Source: JARYLZ01 sp964388275 (GTDB lineage: Bacteria; Bacteroidota; Ignavibacteria; SZUA-365). From it: a stretch of 64,000 bases of DNA. The position numbers and the translations under genes were made by a program. Position 1 is the first letter of the stretch. Each line of letters opens with the position of its first letter. The stretch spans positions 8,480-72,479 of the forward strand of contig CAYLZD010000023.1 in assembly GCA_964388275.1 (NCBI GenBank). Reading direction: 5' to 3'. Under the pieces are notes generated by a model, which ran no database searches, had not been told where the DNA came from, and saw only the letters and a program-made list of their open reading frames with translations. Positions 1 through 11,333 of the stretch are shown piece after piece.

Positions 1-110
1 CCGCCCGACAGGATGGCCGCCGGCATAAGGGCGAGCGTGGCGTTTTTGGCGCCCGAAATCCGCACCGTTCCCGATAGCCGGTTGCCGCCTCTGATGATGA
101 ACTTGTCCAT
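1..110 (-). CDS. murA: UDP-N-acetylglucosamine 1-carboxyvinyltransferase, N-terminal fragment
   Basis: MurA transfers enolpyruvate from phosphoenolpyruvate to UDP-GlcNAc, the first committed step of peptidoglycan synthesis in the cytoplasm. Only the first 36 codons lie in the window; the gene reads leftward off the edge. The translated start MDKFIIRGGNRLSG followed by VRISGAKNATLALMP matches the family N-terminus closely. It includes the Lys22-Asn23 pair (SGAKNA) that binds substrate in MurA. The start is the ATG at 108-110, which gives the usual MurA beginning; no clear ribosome-binding site precedes it. The fragment is identified from sequence similarity alone, but the match is very characteristic. 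Confidence 0.9.
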   Translation of the reverse strand, partial: MDKFIIRGGNRLSGTVRISGAKNATLALMPAAILSG

Positions 111-608
111 ATGGTTGTTTTGCCGGGCGAATACACTCGCTCCGGAACGGAAAAGTACACAAGGGAGCGCGATCAAAGCAATAAGGGGCCGGGGGAAGTT
201 ACGCGCCATCGCCACGGGGGTTCGGTGTGTATGACTTGCCGCAGCCGCCGTCAGCCGCGGGTACACTTTTTCAGCACATATGCTTCACAACTTTTCAAAG
301 CCGGAGGCGGTTCGGTACGTCGATGCGGATGAATACTGAATGTGAAGATCTTGTTTTATTGTGACATGATGCTGCTCGCATAAAATATTTACTCGTGATT
401 CAGCCGTTGGCACAGTCCTTGAATGATTTCTGTCGAGTGCGGGAAAACCGGATGAAATAAAAATACAACCAGAGAAATAGCCGTGCGGGTCGCGGGGGGC
501 ATCGAAAAACCCGCGGCCTGCACAGGCATTTTGTCCTTGTGCCGCAGGCACGCGGATCCTCGGGGAAGCATGGCATTCCCGTTGAACAGCGGCATTCCCG
601 GTGTTCTC
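111..608. other. intergenic region between murA and the coiled-coil membrane gene
   Basis: About 500 bases between the divergent murA fragment and the next gene. Short open frames exist on both strands, but none has a plausible start with a ribosome-binding site or a recognisable product. The centre (about 340-480) is AT-richer than its surroundings. Apart from the promoter at its right edge, I see nothing convincing here. Confidence 0.5.
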
Positions 609-637
609 TTGCTACGCCAAGGGTGTTTCCATATATT
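609..637 (+). promoter_or_regulatory. candidate promoter of the 679 gene
   Basis: TTGCTA at 609-614 and TATATT at 632-637 are separated by 17 bases. This is close to the general bacterial -35/-10 pattern. A transcript would start near 644, downstream of the in-frame alternative start at 601. That supports translation starting at the ATG at 679. Confidence 0.45.
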
Positions 638-678
638 CCATCGTTGTTTTCGCTCAATTCACCAATCGCGATAGCAGG

Positions 679-1500
679 ATGGGCACATACGGACGCTATT
701 TCATCGCGGCTATGACCGCGCAGCTCAACATTGTTCTCATGGCGGCGGCGGCCGTTTTCAGTCTAGTGGCGTGGACGCCTGTTCCGCTCGTCGCGGGTTT
801 GCTCGGGGAAGCCGCCTGGCTCGGCGTCGCGCCGCTGCTGCCGTCTTTCAGGCGCAGCGCGGACCGGCGGGCCGAGAAACACAAGAAGATCGACTTGAAA
901 GCGGACGAGAATCGGTTGCTGGATTCGATCCCTCCGGATATGCGCGAACGGTTCAGGAAGATTTCCGGTCATGCCGACCGCATCAAAGCCGGTATCGAAC
1001 GCGCATCCGGACCCGCGAAGGCGCTGCTGGAAAGATCCTCCGGGCGGCTGGACGACGCAGTGCGGCGCGCGGCGCTGTTATTGAAATCCGCCGCCGAACA
1101 CGAGGAACTTCTTTCCAAGAATCCCGTCCCCGAAATTCAGGCGCGCATCAGCGCCGTCGATGCCGAGGCGGGGAGTGATGACGAAAGACTGCGTGAAATC
1201 CGGCTGCAGCAAAAGGGAATACTGGAACGCCGTCTGGACAAACTCCGCGCTGCGGAAAGGAACCTCCAGCTCCTCCGCGCGCAGATCGACTCACTGGAAG
1301 ACGCGCTGAAGCTCTTCGAGGAACAGGCGGTGTCGCTTGAAGATCCGGGCGCGGCAACGGAACAACTCGACGCATTGCTCGCCGACATCGATGTCACCGG
1401 CGCCGCTGTGGACGATCTGCGGGATTCGCTGGCAGGTTTCGACCGCGCGCTGGCCGATTCGGCGGAGACTGCGAAACTTCCCGATAAAGGGAAGAGTTGA
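679..1500 (+). CDS. membrane-anchored coiled-coil protein of unknown function
   Basis: A 273-residue protein that I do not recognise. The first 50 residues hold two hydrophobic stretches (about residues 7-28 and 31-47), so it is probably anchored in the inner membrane. The rest is highly charged, rich in Glu, Arg, Lys, Leu and Ala with heptad-like spacing, and should form long coiled coils (about residues 70-250). An open frame extends upstream to 601, but the ATG at 679 was chosen. It puts the hydrophobic segment at the N-terminus and lies downstream of the candidate promoter. The carboxyltransferase gene follows 72 bases later on the same strand and may be co-transcribed; no functional link is evident. 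Confidence 0.75.
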   Translation: MGTYGRYFIAAMTAQLNIVLMAAAAVFSLVAWTPVPLVAGLLGEAAWLGVAPLLPSFRRSADRRAEKHKKIDLKADENRLLDSIPPDMRERFRKISGHADRIKAGIERASGPAKALLERSSGRLDDAVRRAALLLKSAAEHEELLSKNPVPEIQARISAVDAEAGSDDERLREIRLQQKGILERRLDKLRAAERNLQLLRAQIDSLEDALKLFEEQAVSLEDPGAATEQLDALLADIDVTGAAVDDLRDSLAGFDRALADSAETAKLPDKGKS

Positions 1501-1572
1501 CTCACAGGGCTGCCGCCGGAAACGATCCGGCGCTTCGGCCCGCTTCATCGAACGGCATCCAGGAGGCGCGCT

Positions 1573-3120
<1,548 letters not shown>

Positions 3121-3142
3121 CATAGGCGCCGGAATGGGGGGA

Positions 3143-3213
3143 TGAAGAGTGAAGGGTGAAGGGTGAAGGGTGAAGAGTGAAGAGGGAAGAGGGAAGAGGG
3201 AAGAGGGAAGAGG
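3143..3213. repeat. heptanucleotide microsatellite, 10 units
   Basis: Ten consecutive 7-base units starting 23 bases after the pccB stop: TGAAGAG, three of TGAAGGG, two of TGAAGAG, then four of GGAAGAG. Related heptamer arrays occur at 24095 and 45854. The plus strand has stop triplets in shifting frames, while the minus strand stays open. The rest of 3121-3582 holds no gene that I can support. Confidence 0.9.
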
Positions 3214-3505
3214 CGTGGGTATGCTTCCTTCATCTTCAGTTTTTTGCCGAAGCGATTCAGAGCCCGTTGGCTGCATCCGGCGTTTGCGCCGGAAGCCGCG
3301 GAACCCGGTGGTCTGTTTGTGCGGATTCGCGATTCTGCTCCGGCTTTCCCGGCCGTTTTGCCTCGCCCAGCCGGTAGTGCCCGGGTTCACGCCGGGTATT
3401 TATCCGGTTCTAATTCTGAACGGGAAGAGAAGCGGGATAAAGGCGCTCGCCGCCGGAAGATGATCCAGGCATCAGCCGTTGGTCGGCAATCCCGTCTTCG
3501 GTATC

Positions 3506-3534
3506 TTGACGGCGAATCCCGCGGGTAGTATCCG
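3506..3534 (+). promoter_or_regulatory. weak candidate promoter of the DUF6150 gene
   Basis: TTGACG at 3506-3511 is 17 bases from TATCCG at 3529-3534. The -35 match is good and the -10 match poor, so this is tentative. It sits about 50 bases upstream of the start codon. Confidence 0.25.
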
Positions 3535-3582
3535 CCGCACGATACTCCGGGGCGGGACATACACGGAAGAAAAGGAGCCCTC

Positions 3583-3858
3583 ATGCCGAAGTTTTTCAAA
3601 ACGGACATCGCATCCGACGCGGATCTCAAGGTGTTCGTCACCGATATACGATCGGAAGCCGATCTCGTCATCTTTGAAACGGACAACCAGTGGGAAGCCT
3701 CCGAAAGCGCCGTATGGTGCTACACGGACATACGCAGCGAAGCCGACAAGGCCGTGTTTTTCACCGACTCGCAATGGGACGCGGATCTCACGATCTTCAA
3801 AACCGATGTCGCCGGCGATGCCGGCTGGAACGACGCCTCCAAGTCCGGATTGCTGTAA
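3583..3858 (+). CDS. DUF6150-like short-repeat protein
   Basis: A 91-residue acidic protein made of short repeats of about 13-15 residues. Each carries variants of TDIRSEADLVIF: an aromatic or beta-branched strand, then Thr-Asp, then Ser-Glu-Ala-Asp. Five to six copies can be seen, for example at residues 6, 19, 34, 47, 61 and 74. This pattern fits my memory of the DUF6150 family, whose function is unknown; the repeats suggest a small beta-rich fold. There is no signal peptide or membrane segment. The ribosome-binding site AAGGAG lies just ahead of the ATG. The cNMP-aspartase gene follows 122 bases downstream on the same strand. Confidence 0.85.
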   Translation: MPKFFKTDIASDADLKVFVTDIRSEADLVIFETDNQWEASESAVWCYTDIRSEADKAVFFTDSQWDADLTIFKTDVAGDAGWNDASKSGLL

Positions 3859-3980
3859 GCGGCAACGCGGAAAAAAAGGGACGCGGACAGGCGCCGCGCG
3901 CCCGCTTCCTGGTATCCCGACGGTCCGCTCGGCGTGAACCGTCCGGAGGCCGACGAACAATAATGTTTTCAGGAGCTGAC

Positions 3981-5843
<1,863 letters not shown>

Positions 5844-5973
5844 ATCCAAGCGGAGGCGGTTTTCCGCGGATAAATTCCGCGCTGCCGATAAAAAACCTTA
5901 TCTTTCCCGCGATTCCGGCGCGCGAGTGCCGCGCCGGTGGTTACGCAGCAACCATCAAAGTAGAGTGGACGCG

Positions 5974-8040
5974 ATGAGGACGAACCTCTCATGGAAACTT
6001 TGCGCCTTGCTGGCCGTCTTCGCCGCCTCGACGGCAGCCCAGGGCGTTGATCCCAATTCAGACCTGCTGAAGCAGTGTGATCCGTCCCGTTACCGCGGTG
6101 CGAACCTGTGTGTGCTGTATGACAGCACGGACGTGGACGTGAAGGAGAGCGGGCTGAGTTACGTGCGGATGCACAAGCTTACGAAGGCGCTAACGGCCGC
6201 CGGCGCGCGCGAGATGCGCCGCGTCATTTTCGGTTACGACCCGCTCTCCGCGGCCGTCGACGTGCTTCTCGTGCGCGTGTACAGGGCCGACGGCCGGGTG
6301 GAAACGATCCCGCCGGACAGGGTCGTCGACTATCCGGCGCCGGCCCGGGCCATATACTGGGGCGCGAGGGAAAAGCAGGTCGGCATCGGCCGGATAGAAC
6401 CCGGGGACGCGGTCGAAACCGTGGTCTTCAGAAAGGGATTCACCTATGCGCTGCTCGGCGACGAGGACGACCGCTTCATCCCGCCGATGAGAGGGCATTA
6501 CTACGACATTGTGGAGTTCTGGTCGGAAGTTCCGACGCGCGAAAAGGTATATCGCGTCGCCATGCCCGAAGACAAGCCGTTGCAGTATGAAGTCTACAAC
6601 GGAGAACTGTCTTCCGCCGTCCATTTTCATCCGACGAAATCCTCCCGCATCACGGTCGAAGTCAATCCCGAGGCCGCGCAGAAGCCGACTTCTCCCGAGG
6701 AATTGCATCCGGCTCTGGGCATGCACACAGTTCCGGGCAAGGTGGTCTACACCTGGTGGAAGCGGGATATGCAGCCGTTCAGGGGCGAACCTGGCATGGT
6801 GGCGCATTCCGACGTGGCGCCCAAACTGCTGCTGTCCACATCTCCGGACTGGTACGCGAAAGCCGCATGGTTCAATTCGGTGAACGAGGACTTCAAGAGT
6901 TTCGAGACCACGCCGGAGTTGAAAGCCCTGGCCGATAAACTTCTGAAGGGTGTCACCGGCGAACTCGAAAAAATCGCGGTACTCAACCGCTGGAGCGCCG
7001 AAGAAATCCGCTACTCGGGAATTTCGATGGGCGAAGGCGAGGGCTACACACTGCATCCGTCCTCCATGACTCTTCTCGACCGCTGCGGAGTCTGCAAGGA
7101 CAAGGCCGGCATACTCGTCGGATTGTTGCGAGCCGCGGGTTTCGAATCCTATCCGGCCATGACCATGGCCGGATCGAGGATAGACAGGATTCCGGCCGAT
7201 CAGTTCAATCACAGCGTCACCGTGGTGAAGCGCTCGAACGGAAACTGGATGTTGCTCGATCCGACGTGGATACCCGGTGTCCGGGAAATGTGGTCGAGCG
7301 CCGAGCAGCAGCAGGAGTTCCTCGCGGGCATACCCGGAGGCGCGGATCTGATGAGCACGCCGGTTTCACCCGCCGAGAATCATTACTGGAAACTGAGCGG
7401 CTCCTCAGAACTCTCCGCCGACGGCGCCCTGGCGGGTTCTTTCACGCTCGAAGCGGAAGGGCAGTCGGACGCATCGATCCGCAGGGCTTTTACGAGGAGC
7501 TACCGGTCCGGCTGGAAAGAATACATCCCGAAAATTCTTTACGCCGTATCGCCCCGCCTCGAGATACTCGAGCAGTCCATGCGGGATCCTTACGACCTTT
7601 CAGGTCCCATGCTGATTTCAGTGCGCTACAGAATTCCCGGTTACGCCGCCGTCTCCGGCCGCGACCGGATGCTTTTCACGCCGCTGCTCGCGCGGAATCC
7701 CTTTGTCGACGGTGTCATGAGCGGCGAGTTGTCGACCGATACATCGCTTTCGGAGCGCAGATTCGGCTTCCGCACCCGCTGCTCCAAGCTAGTGGAGATT
7801 CACGAAACCGTAAAACTACCCGCCGGGTGGAAGGCGGCGGACCCGCCGGCGTTCCCCTCGGTCAAGGGGGATGCAGCCTCCTTCGACGCTTCATATTCGT
7901 TCAGGGGTAATGTGCTGGAAATCCGGGCAGCGCATCGCATGGAGAAACGCGTCTACGAAGCCGATGAGTGGCCGGAATTCCGTTCCGCGCTCAAGGCCAG
8001 ATTAGAGCTGATGCACACGCCCGTAGCGCTGACCAGATAG
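5974..8040 (+). CDS. secreted DUF3857/transglutaminase-like protein with intact triad
   Basis: A 688-residue exported protein with a signal peptide (residues 1-22, ending near STAAQG). It has an N-terminal DUF3857-type beta domain (about 50-250), a transglutaminase-like domain (about 310-450) and a C-terminal beta-rich region. The papain-like triad is visible: Cys374 in RCGVCKDKAG, His413 in FNHSVTVV and Asp429 in LLDPTW. Such proteins act in the periplasm or on the surface as cysteine proteases, amidases or crosslinking enzymes; the substrate is unknown. The frame is open back to 5926, but the ATG at 5974 places the signal peptide at the N-terminus. A paralogue follows after 53 bases, and a third small exported protein completes a likely operon. 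Confidence 0.85.
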   Translation: MRTNLSWKLCALLAVFAASTAAQGVDPNSDLLKQCDPSRYRGANLCVLYDSTDVDVKESGLSYVRMHKLTKALTAAGAREMRRVIFGYDPLSAAVDVLLVRVYRADGRVETIPPDRVVDYPAPARAIYWGAREKQVGIGRIEPGDAVETVVFRKGFTYALLGDEDDRFIPPMRGHYYDIVEFWSEVPTREKVYRVAMPEDKPLQYEVYNGELSSAVHFHPTKSSRITVEVNPEAAQKPTSPEELHPALGMHTVPGKVVYTWWKRDMQPFRGEPGMVAHSDVAPKLLLSTSPDWYAKAAWFNSVNEDFKSFETTPELKALADKLLKGVTGELEKIAVLNRWSAEEIRYSGISMGEGEGYTLHPSSMTLLDRCGVCKDKAGILVGLLRAAGFESYPAMTMAGSRIDRIPADQFNHSVTVVKRSNGNWMLLDPTWIPGVREMWSSAEQQQEFLAGIPGGADLMSTPVSPAENHYWKLSGSSELSADGALAGSFTLEAEGQSDASIRRAFTRSYRSGWKEYIPKILYAVSPRLEILEQSMRDPYDLSGPMLISVRYRIPGYAAVSGRDRMLFTPLLARNPFVDGVMSGELSTDTSLSERRFGFRTRCSKLVEIHETVKLPAGWKAADPPAFPSVKGDAASFDASYSFRGNVLEIRAAHRMEKRVYEADEWPEFRSALKARLELMHTPVALTR

Positions 8041-8093
8041 CGTCACGGTAAAAGCAAGATCAGTCATCCGATGAAACAGGTGGAGAAGCAGCC

Positions 8094-9923
8094 ATGAAAG
8101 CCATTCATAGATCAGTCTTCCTGTCCGCCGTCCTGCTCGCAACGGCGGCCTGCGCCGCACAGGACATCGGCGGGAAACAAACCGACGCGGATGCGGTCTA
8201 TACCCGCATCGTCCACGAGTACGCGATGAACAAGGACGGCAGCACGTCGTACTCCTGCGAAAAAAATCTGCGTTATCTCACATACTTCTCCTTCAACCGG
8301 GCATACGGCGAGACCTTCATCATTTACAATCCCGAATGGCAGAGCCTTGCCATCGGAACGGCGGAAACCAGAATGGCTGACGGGACGCTGGTCAAGGCGC
8401 CCGCCAACGCCTTCAACGAAGTGCTTCCGCGTTTTGCCGCGGAAGCGGCGAACTGCCTGCACCTGCGCGAGATGGTGGTCACTCACACCGGCCTCGAACG
8501 CAATGCCGAAGCGCGTCTCGCGTACCGCATAGACAGCAAGAAGGGTTTTATGCCCGGATTGTCCGGAAAGGTCGTTTGCGGAGAGCGTTCGCCCGTGCAA
8601 GAGCTCGTCATCAGGATAATCCTGCCTCGAGGAAGCAAGCTCAATTACGAATTCCTCAGGTCGAAAGCAGAACCCGTTTTGACACAGGAAGGAGAGAATA
8701 TCGCATATACCTGGACGCTCGCCGATGTTCCGATGATTCCCGTGGAAAGCCGTCAACCGGCTTACGACAGGCTCGCGCCGGCGCTGCATTTCTCGACTTA
8801 TGACCTGAACGCCTTGCGGTCGCATGTGATGGCGGACAGGAAGCTGACAGCCCTGCCTCCGGCCGCGACCGCGGCGGTCGCCGCGGCGACTGCCGGAAAA
8901 AATGCTCCTCTGGAAAGAGCGCTCGCTCTGAAAGCATGGGTGGAAAACAATTGCGCTCTGGCCGACGGCGATCCCTATTATCTGGGCTACAAGCCCTATC
9001 CGGCCGCCGCAACCTTCGGCCAGGCCGCGGGTTCGAAGCTGGATAGGGCCGTGCTTCTGTCCGCAATGTGCGCCGAGGCGGGACTCGATGCTTCTCCTGT
9101 GCTGACGGCAGCAGAAAAAACGATTTCATCACTGCACAGCTTTACCGGAGCGGCGGTGCTGCTGCGCGGCGCCGGCGGCGGAGATATTCTGTTGGACCCG
9201 AACACGGCACAGCATTCGCCCATCGGCGGAGGTTTGGACGGCGCGTATTATCTCACCCTCGACGGGGAGGGCGGCTTGTCGATTTACGGGGATCGGCGGG
9301 CGAAAAACTCCGTGAGTCTGGTCTGCGATTGGACGCTGAGAGTCGACGGGACCATATCGGGCAGATCCAGGGCTGAACAGGCAGGGGTGTTCGGCGCGCC
9401 CTTCGATCCGCAGCGCGCGGCCGCGCAACTCAAGCGCGCGCTGGGGCGCGCGGGACAGGGCATGAAGGTCAGCGAGGAAAAGGGTGAGAAAACAGACGAT
9501 CTTGGCAGTTCGGCGGAAGCCGAGGTCGCCTCTACAGGCCGTCTGGAAAACGCGGGCGGTCTGATCGCCTTTGCGCTTCCCGCCACACCTTTCGGGATCG
9601 ACGAAGCGCATTTGCAGCCCGGGCCCGTTGCTCGGGCTACGCCCGTAGCGCTGCCGGCCGCGATGAGTGAAGAACTCAGGCTCACCCTTCATCTGCCCGC
9701 GGGAATGCGGTTAGCGGTACGGCCCGATCCTATCCGATTGAAAAACGGCGCGGGGGAGGTGCGAAGCGAGGTGAAATATGACGGAGATCTCGAGGTCGTG
9801 CGCATGATTACCTTCGCGACGGACGAGATTACCGCTGAGAATTACCCTGAATTCCGGAAACTGCTGCAGGCATGGGACGATCCCGCGCACAGGACGCTGT
9901 TTCTGTCCGAGGGAGGTAAGTGA
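8094..9923 (+). CDS. secreted DUF3857/transglutaminase-fold protein lacking the catalytic cysteine
   Basis: A 609-residue exported paralogue of the preceding gene. Its signal peptide covers residues 1-21 (MKAIHRSVFLSAVLLATAACA) and is more likely cleaved by signal peptidase I than lipidated, because the Cys context (TAAC) is a poor lipobox. The order is DUF3857-like domain (about 35-250), transglutaminase fold (about 270-390) and a C-terminal beta domain. The core alpha-helix reads GSKLDRAVLLSAMC, which puts Lys315 where the neighbour has its catalytic Cys. The protein is therefore probably a non-catalytic partner or binding protein. The final-position Asp is retained (LLDPN). It is co-directional with its neighbours and only one base separates its stop from the next start. 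Confidence 0.83.
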   Translation: MKAIHRSVFLSAVLLATAACAAQDIGGKQTDADAVYTRIVHEYAMNKDGSTSYSCEKNLRYLTYFSFNRAYGETFIIYNPEWQSLAIGTAETRMADGTLVKAPANAFNEVLPRFAAEAANCLHLREMVVTHTGLERNAEARLAYRIDSKKGFMPGLSGKVVCGERSPVQELVIRIILPRGSKLNYEFLRSKAEPVLTQEGENIAYTWTLADVPMIPVESRQPAYDRLAPALHFSTYDLNALRSHVMADRKLTALPPAATAAVAAATAGKNAPLERALALKAWVENNCALADGDPYYLGYKPYPAAATFGQAAGSKLDRAVLLSAMCAEAGLDASPVLTAAEKTISSLHSFTGAAVLLRGAGGGDILLDPNTAQHSPIGGGLDGAYYLTLDGEGGLSIYGDRRAKNSVSLVCDWTLRVDGTISGRSRAEQAGVFGAPFDPQRAAAQLKRALGRAGQGMKVSEEKGEKTDDLGSSAEAEVASTGRLENAGGLIAFALPATPFGIDEAHLQPGPVARATPVALPAAMSEELRLTLHLPAGMRLAVRPDPIRLKNGAGEVRSEVKYDGDLEVVRMITFATDEITAENYPEFRKLLQAWDDPAHRTLFLSEGGK

Positions 9924-9924
9924 C

Positions 9925-10359
9925 ATGCCCGTAGCGCCGCGTGAATGGTGGGGCCGGCGGGCCGGGGCGGTCCGCATGAACCTGTTCCGTTGCATTTGCA
10001 TCCTGCCGTTCCTTTTATCGATTTCGGCGGGAGCGTCGGCGCAGAGCGATTCCTCGGAGTCGACGACGGTTTTCCAGGTGCTGTCGGTCAAGAAAGGCGC
10101 TGAAGTACTGTTCCGCGCTTCGCTGATGTTCAGCGGCAAGGATACGACGCTCGCATGCAGAGAAGCGCAGACGCCCTGCGAATTCATTGGTCCCGGCGAT
10201 ATCTGCATCGGCATGTTCGAGAAAATTCACGGCGCCGCGGAACTCCGGGTCGTGCTTCTCGACCGGATGCCTTCCGGTGACCGCGTTCTTGCCGAAGCCG
10301 TCGGCAATGTGGTGGTAATGGACAAGAGGCACGGGGAACATACGGCGGTAAGTTTCTGA
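9925..10359 (+). CDS. small exported protein of unknown function
   Basis: A 144-residue protein that I do not recognise. A long positively charged N-region (residues 1-22) is followed by a hydrophobic core (CICILPFLLSISAG) and a likely signal peptidase I site at ASA-Q (about residue 40). The mature part is about 105 residues, mostly predicted beta, with Cys84 and Cys90 near TLACREAQTPCEF and a third Cys at 99. The ATG at 9925 is preceded at good spacing by GGGAGG, which lies in the last codons of the upstream gene. Translation is therefore probably coupled to it. A later Met18 is an alternative start. The operon position suggests a role with the two transglutaminase-like proteins. Confidence 0.75.
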   Translation: MPVAPREWWGRRAGAVRMNLFRCICILPFLLSISAGASAQSDSSESTTVFQVLSVKKGAEVLFRASLMFSGKDTTLACREAQTPCEFIGPGDICIGMFEKIHGAAELRVVLLDRMPSGDRVLAEAVGNVVVMDKRHGEHTAVSF

Positions 10360-10388
10360 CGGGGACTCGACGGTTTTTCCGGCATCAT

Positions 10389-10409
10389 GACCGCCGCGCA
10401 CAGGCGGTC
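10389..10409 (+). terminator. stem-loop after the DUF3857 operon
   Basis: GACCGCC and GGCGGTC form a perfect 7-bp stem around a 7-base loop, 30 bases after the 10359 stop. No T-run follows, so terminator function is uncertain. Confidence 0.3.
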
Positions 10410-10551
10410 GGAAGCCGCTCGCTGTGCGCATTCCCTACCTGACGCCGCGCCGGTGTATTGCGGACCGGGAACCCAGCCGAAGAAAAAAGGTGTTTTAATA
10501 TAGATAACGTCGTATTAGCACTCATTCATCATTCAAAGAAGAGGAGTATAC

Positions 10552-11151
10552 ATGAGCGTTCTTGTCTCGAAAGAGGCGCCCGATTTCACGGCTCCGGCCG
10601 TAATGCCGGACGGCAGCATAAAGGAGGACTTCCGATTGTCGGATCTCCGCGGAAAGCACGTCGTCCTGTTTTTCTGGCCTTTGGATTTCACTTTCGTGTG
10701 TCCGACCGAAATCATTGCTCATGACCATCGCATAAAGGAATTCAAGGCCCGGGGAGTTGAGCTCGTCGGCGTTTCCATCGACTCGCAGTTCACTCATTAC
10801 GCGTGGCGCAGCACCCCTGAGTCGCAGGGGGGCATCGGACCCGTCGCATTTCCGCTTGTCGCCGACGTGCGCCACAGCATCGCGCAGGATTACGGAATAG
10901 AGCATCCAGACGGAGTGGCTTTGCGGGCGTCTTTCCTGATCGACAGGAGCGGCATAGTGCAGCATCAGGTCGTCAACAATCTGCCGTTGGGCCGCAACGT
11001 GGACGAGATGCTGCGTGTGGTGGATGCGCTGCAGTACACCGAGGAACACGGCGAAGTATGTCCAGCCGGCTGGCGCAAAGGCGACGCGGCCATGAAGGCC
11101 GACACCGCCGGAGTTGCTGCCTATCTCTCGACATACGCAAAAGGGTTGTAA
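10552..11151 (+). CDS. 2-Cys peroxiredoxin (AhpC/Prx1 type)
   Basis: A cytoplasmic thiol peroxidase that reduces hydrogen peroxide and organic hydroperoxides. At 199 residues it has the standard length of the typical 2-Cys Prx1/AhpC group. The peroxidatic Cys lies in FTFVCPTE (about residue 49). The resolving Cys lies in GEVCPAGW (about residue 168), and the family WPLDFTF segment is present. A Shine-Dalgarno (GAAGAGGAG) stands directly upstream of the ATG. The gene seems to be a single unit: about 190 bases of AT-richer sequence lie upstream and 180 bases downstream. No OxyR/PerR gene or thioredoxin/AhpF partner is visible nearby. Confidence 0.95.
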   Translation: MSVLVSKEAPDFTAPAVMPDGSIKEDFRLSDLRGKHVVLFFWPLDFTFVCPTEIIAHDHRIKEFKARGVELVGVSIDSQFTHYAWRSTPESQGGIGPVAFPLVADVRHSIAQDYGIEHPDGVALRASFLIDRSGIVQHQVVNNLPLGRNVDEMLRVVDALQYTEEHGEVCPAGWRKGDAAMKADTAGVAAYLSTYAKGL

Positions 11152-11333
11152 GGAAGTTCTGAATGCAATCTACCGCCCCGCCGTTACCGTCTGGCGGTAT
11201 GCTGGCGGTTTCGTCGGGCATCGGCGCCGCCGGGCTGCATGGCCCGTCCTCGTTCTTCTGCTTGCATTTGACGGTTCTTCCCCGCAATTTAACTGTCTGA
11301 AGTGCTCTGCTTTCCATATTCGGAGGATTCGCC

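Noticed and set aside
408..423. TGGCAC-N5-TTGAA as a sigma-54 promoter
   Set aside because: The -12 element lacks the required GC dinucleotide, and it is 250 bases from the nearest start codon.
3690..3980. N-terminal extension of the cNMP-aspartase frame
   Set aside because: It overlaps the DUF6150 gene in another frame and is Arg-rich shadow sequence. AGGAG and ATG at 3981 define the start.
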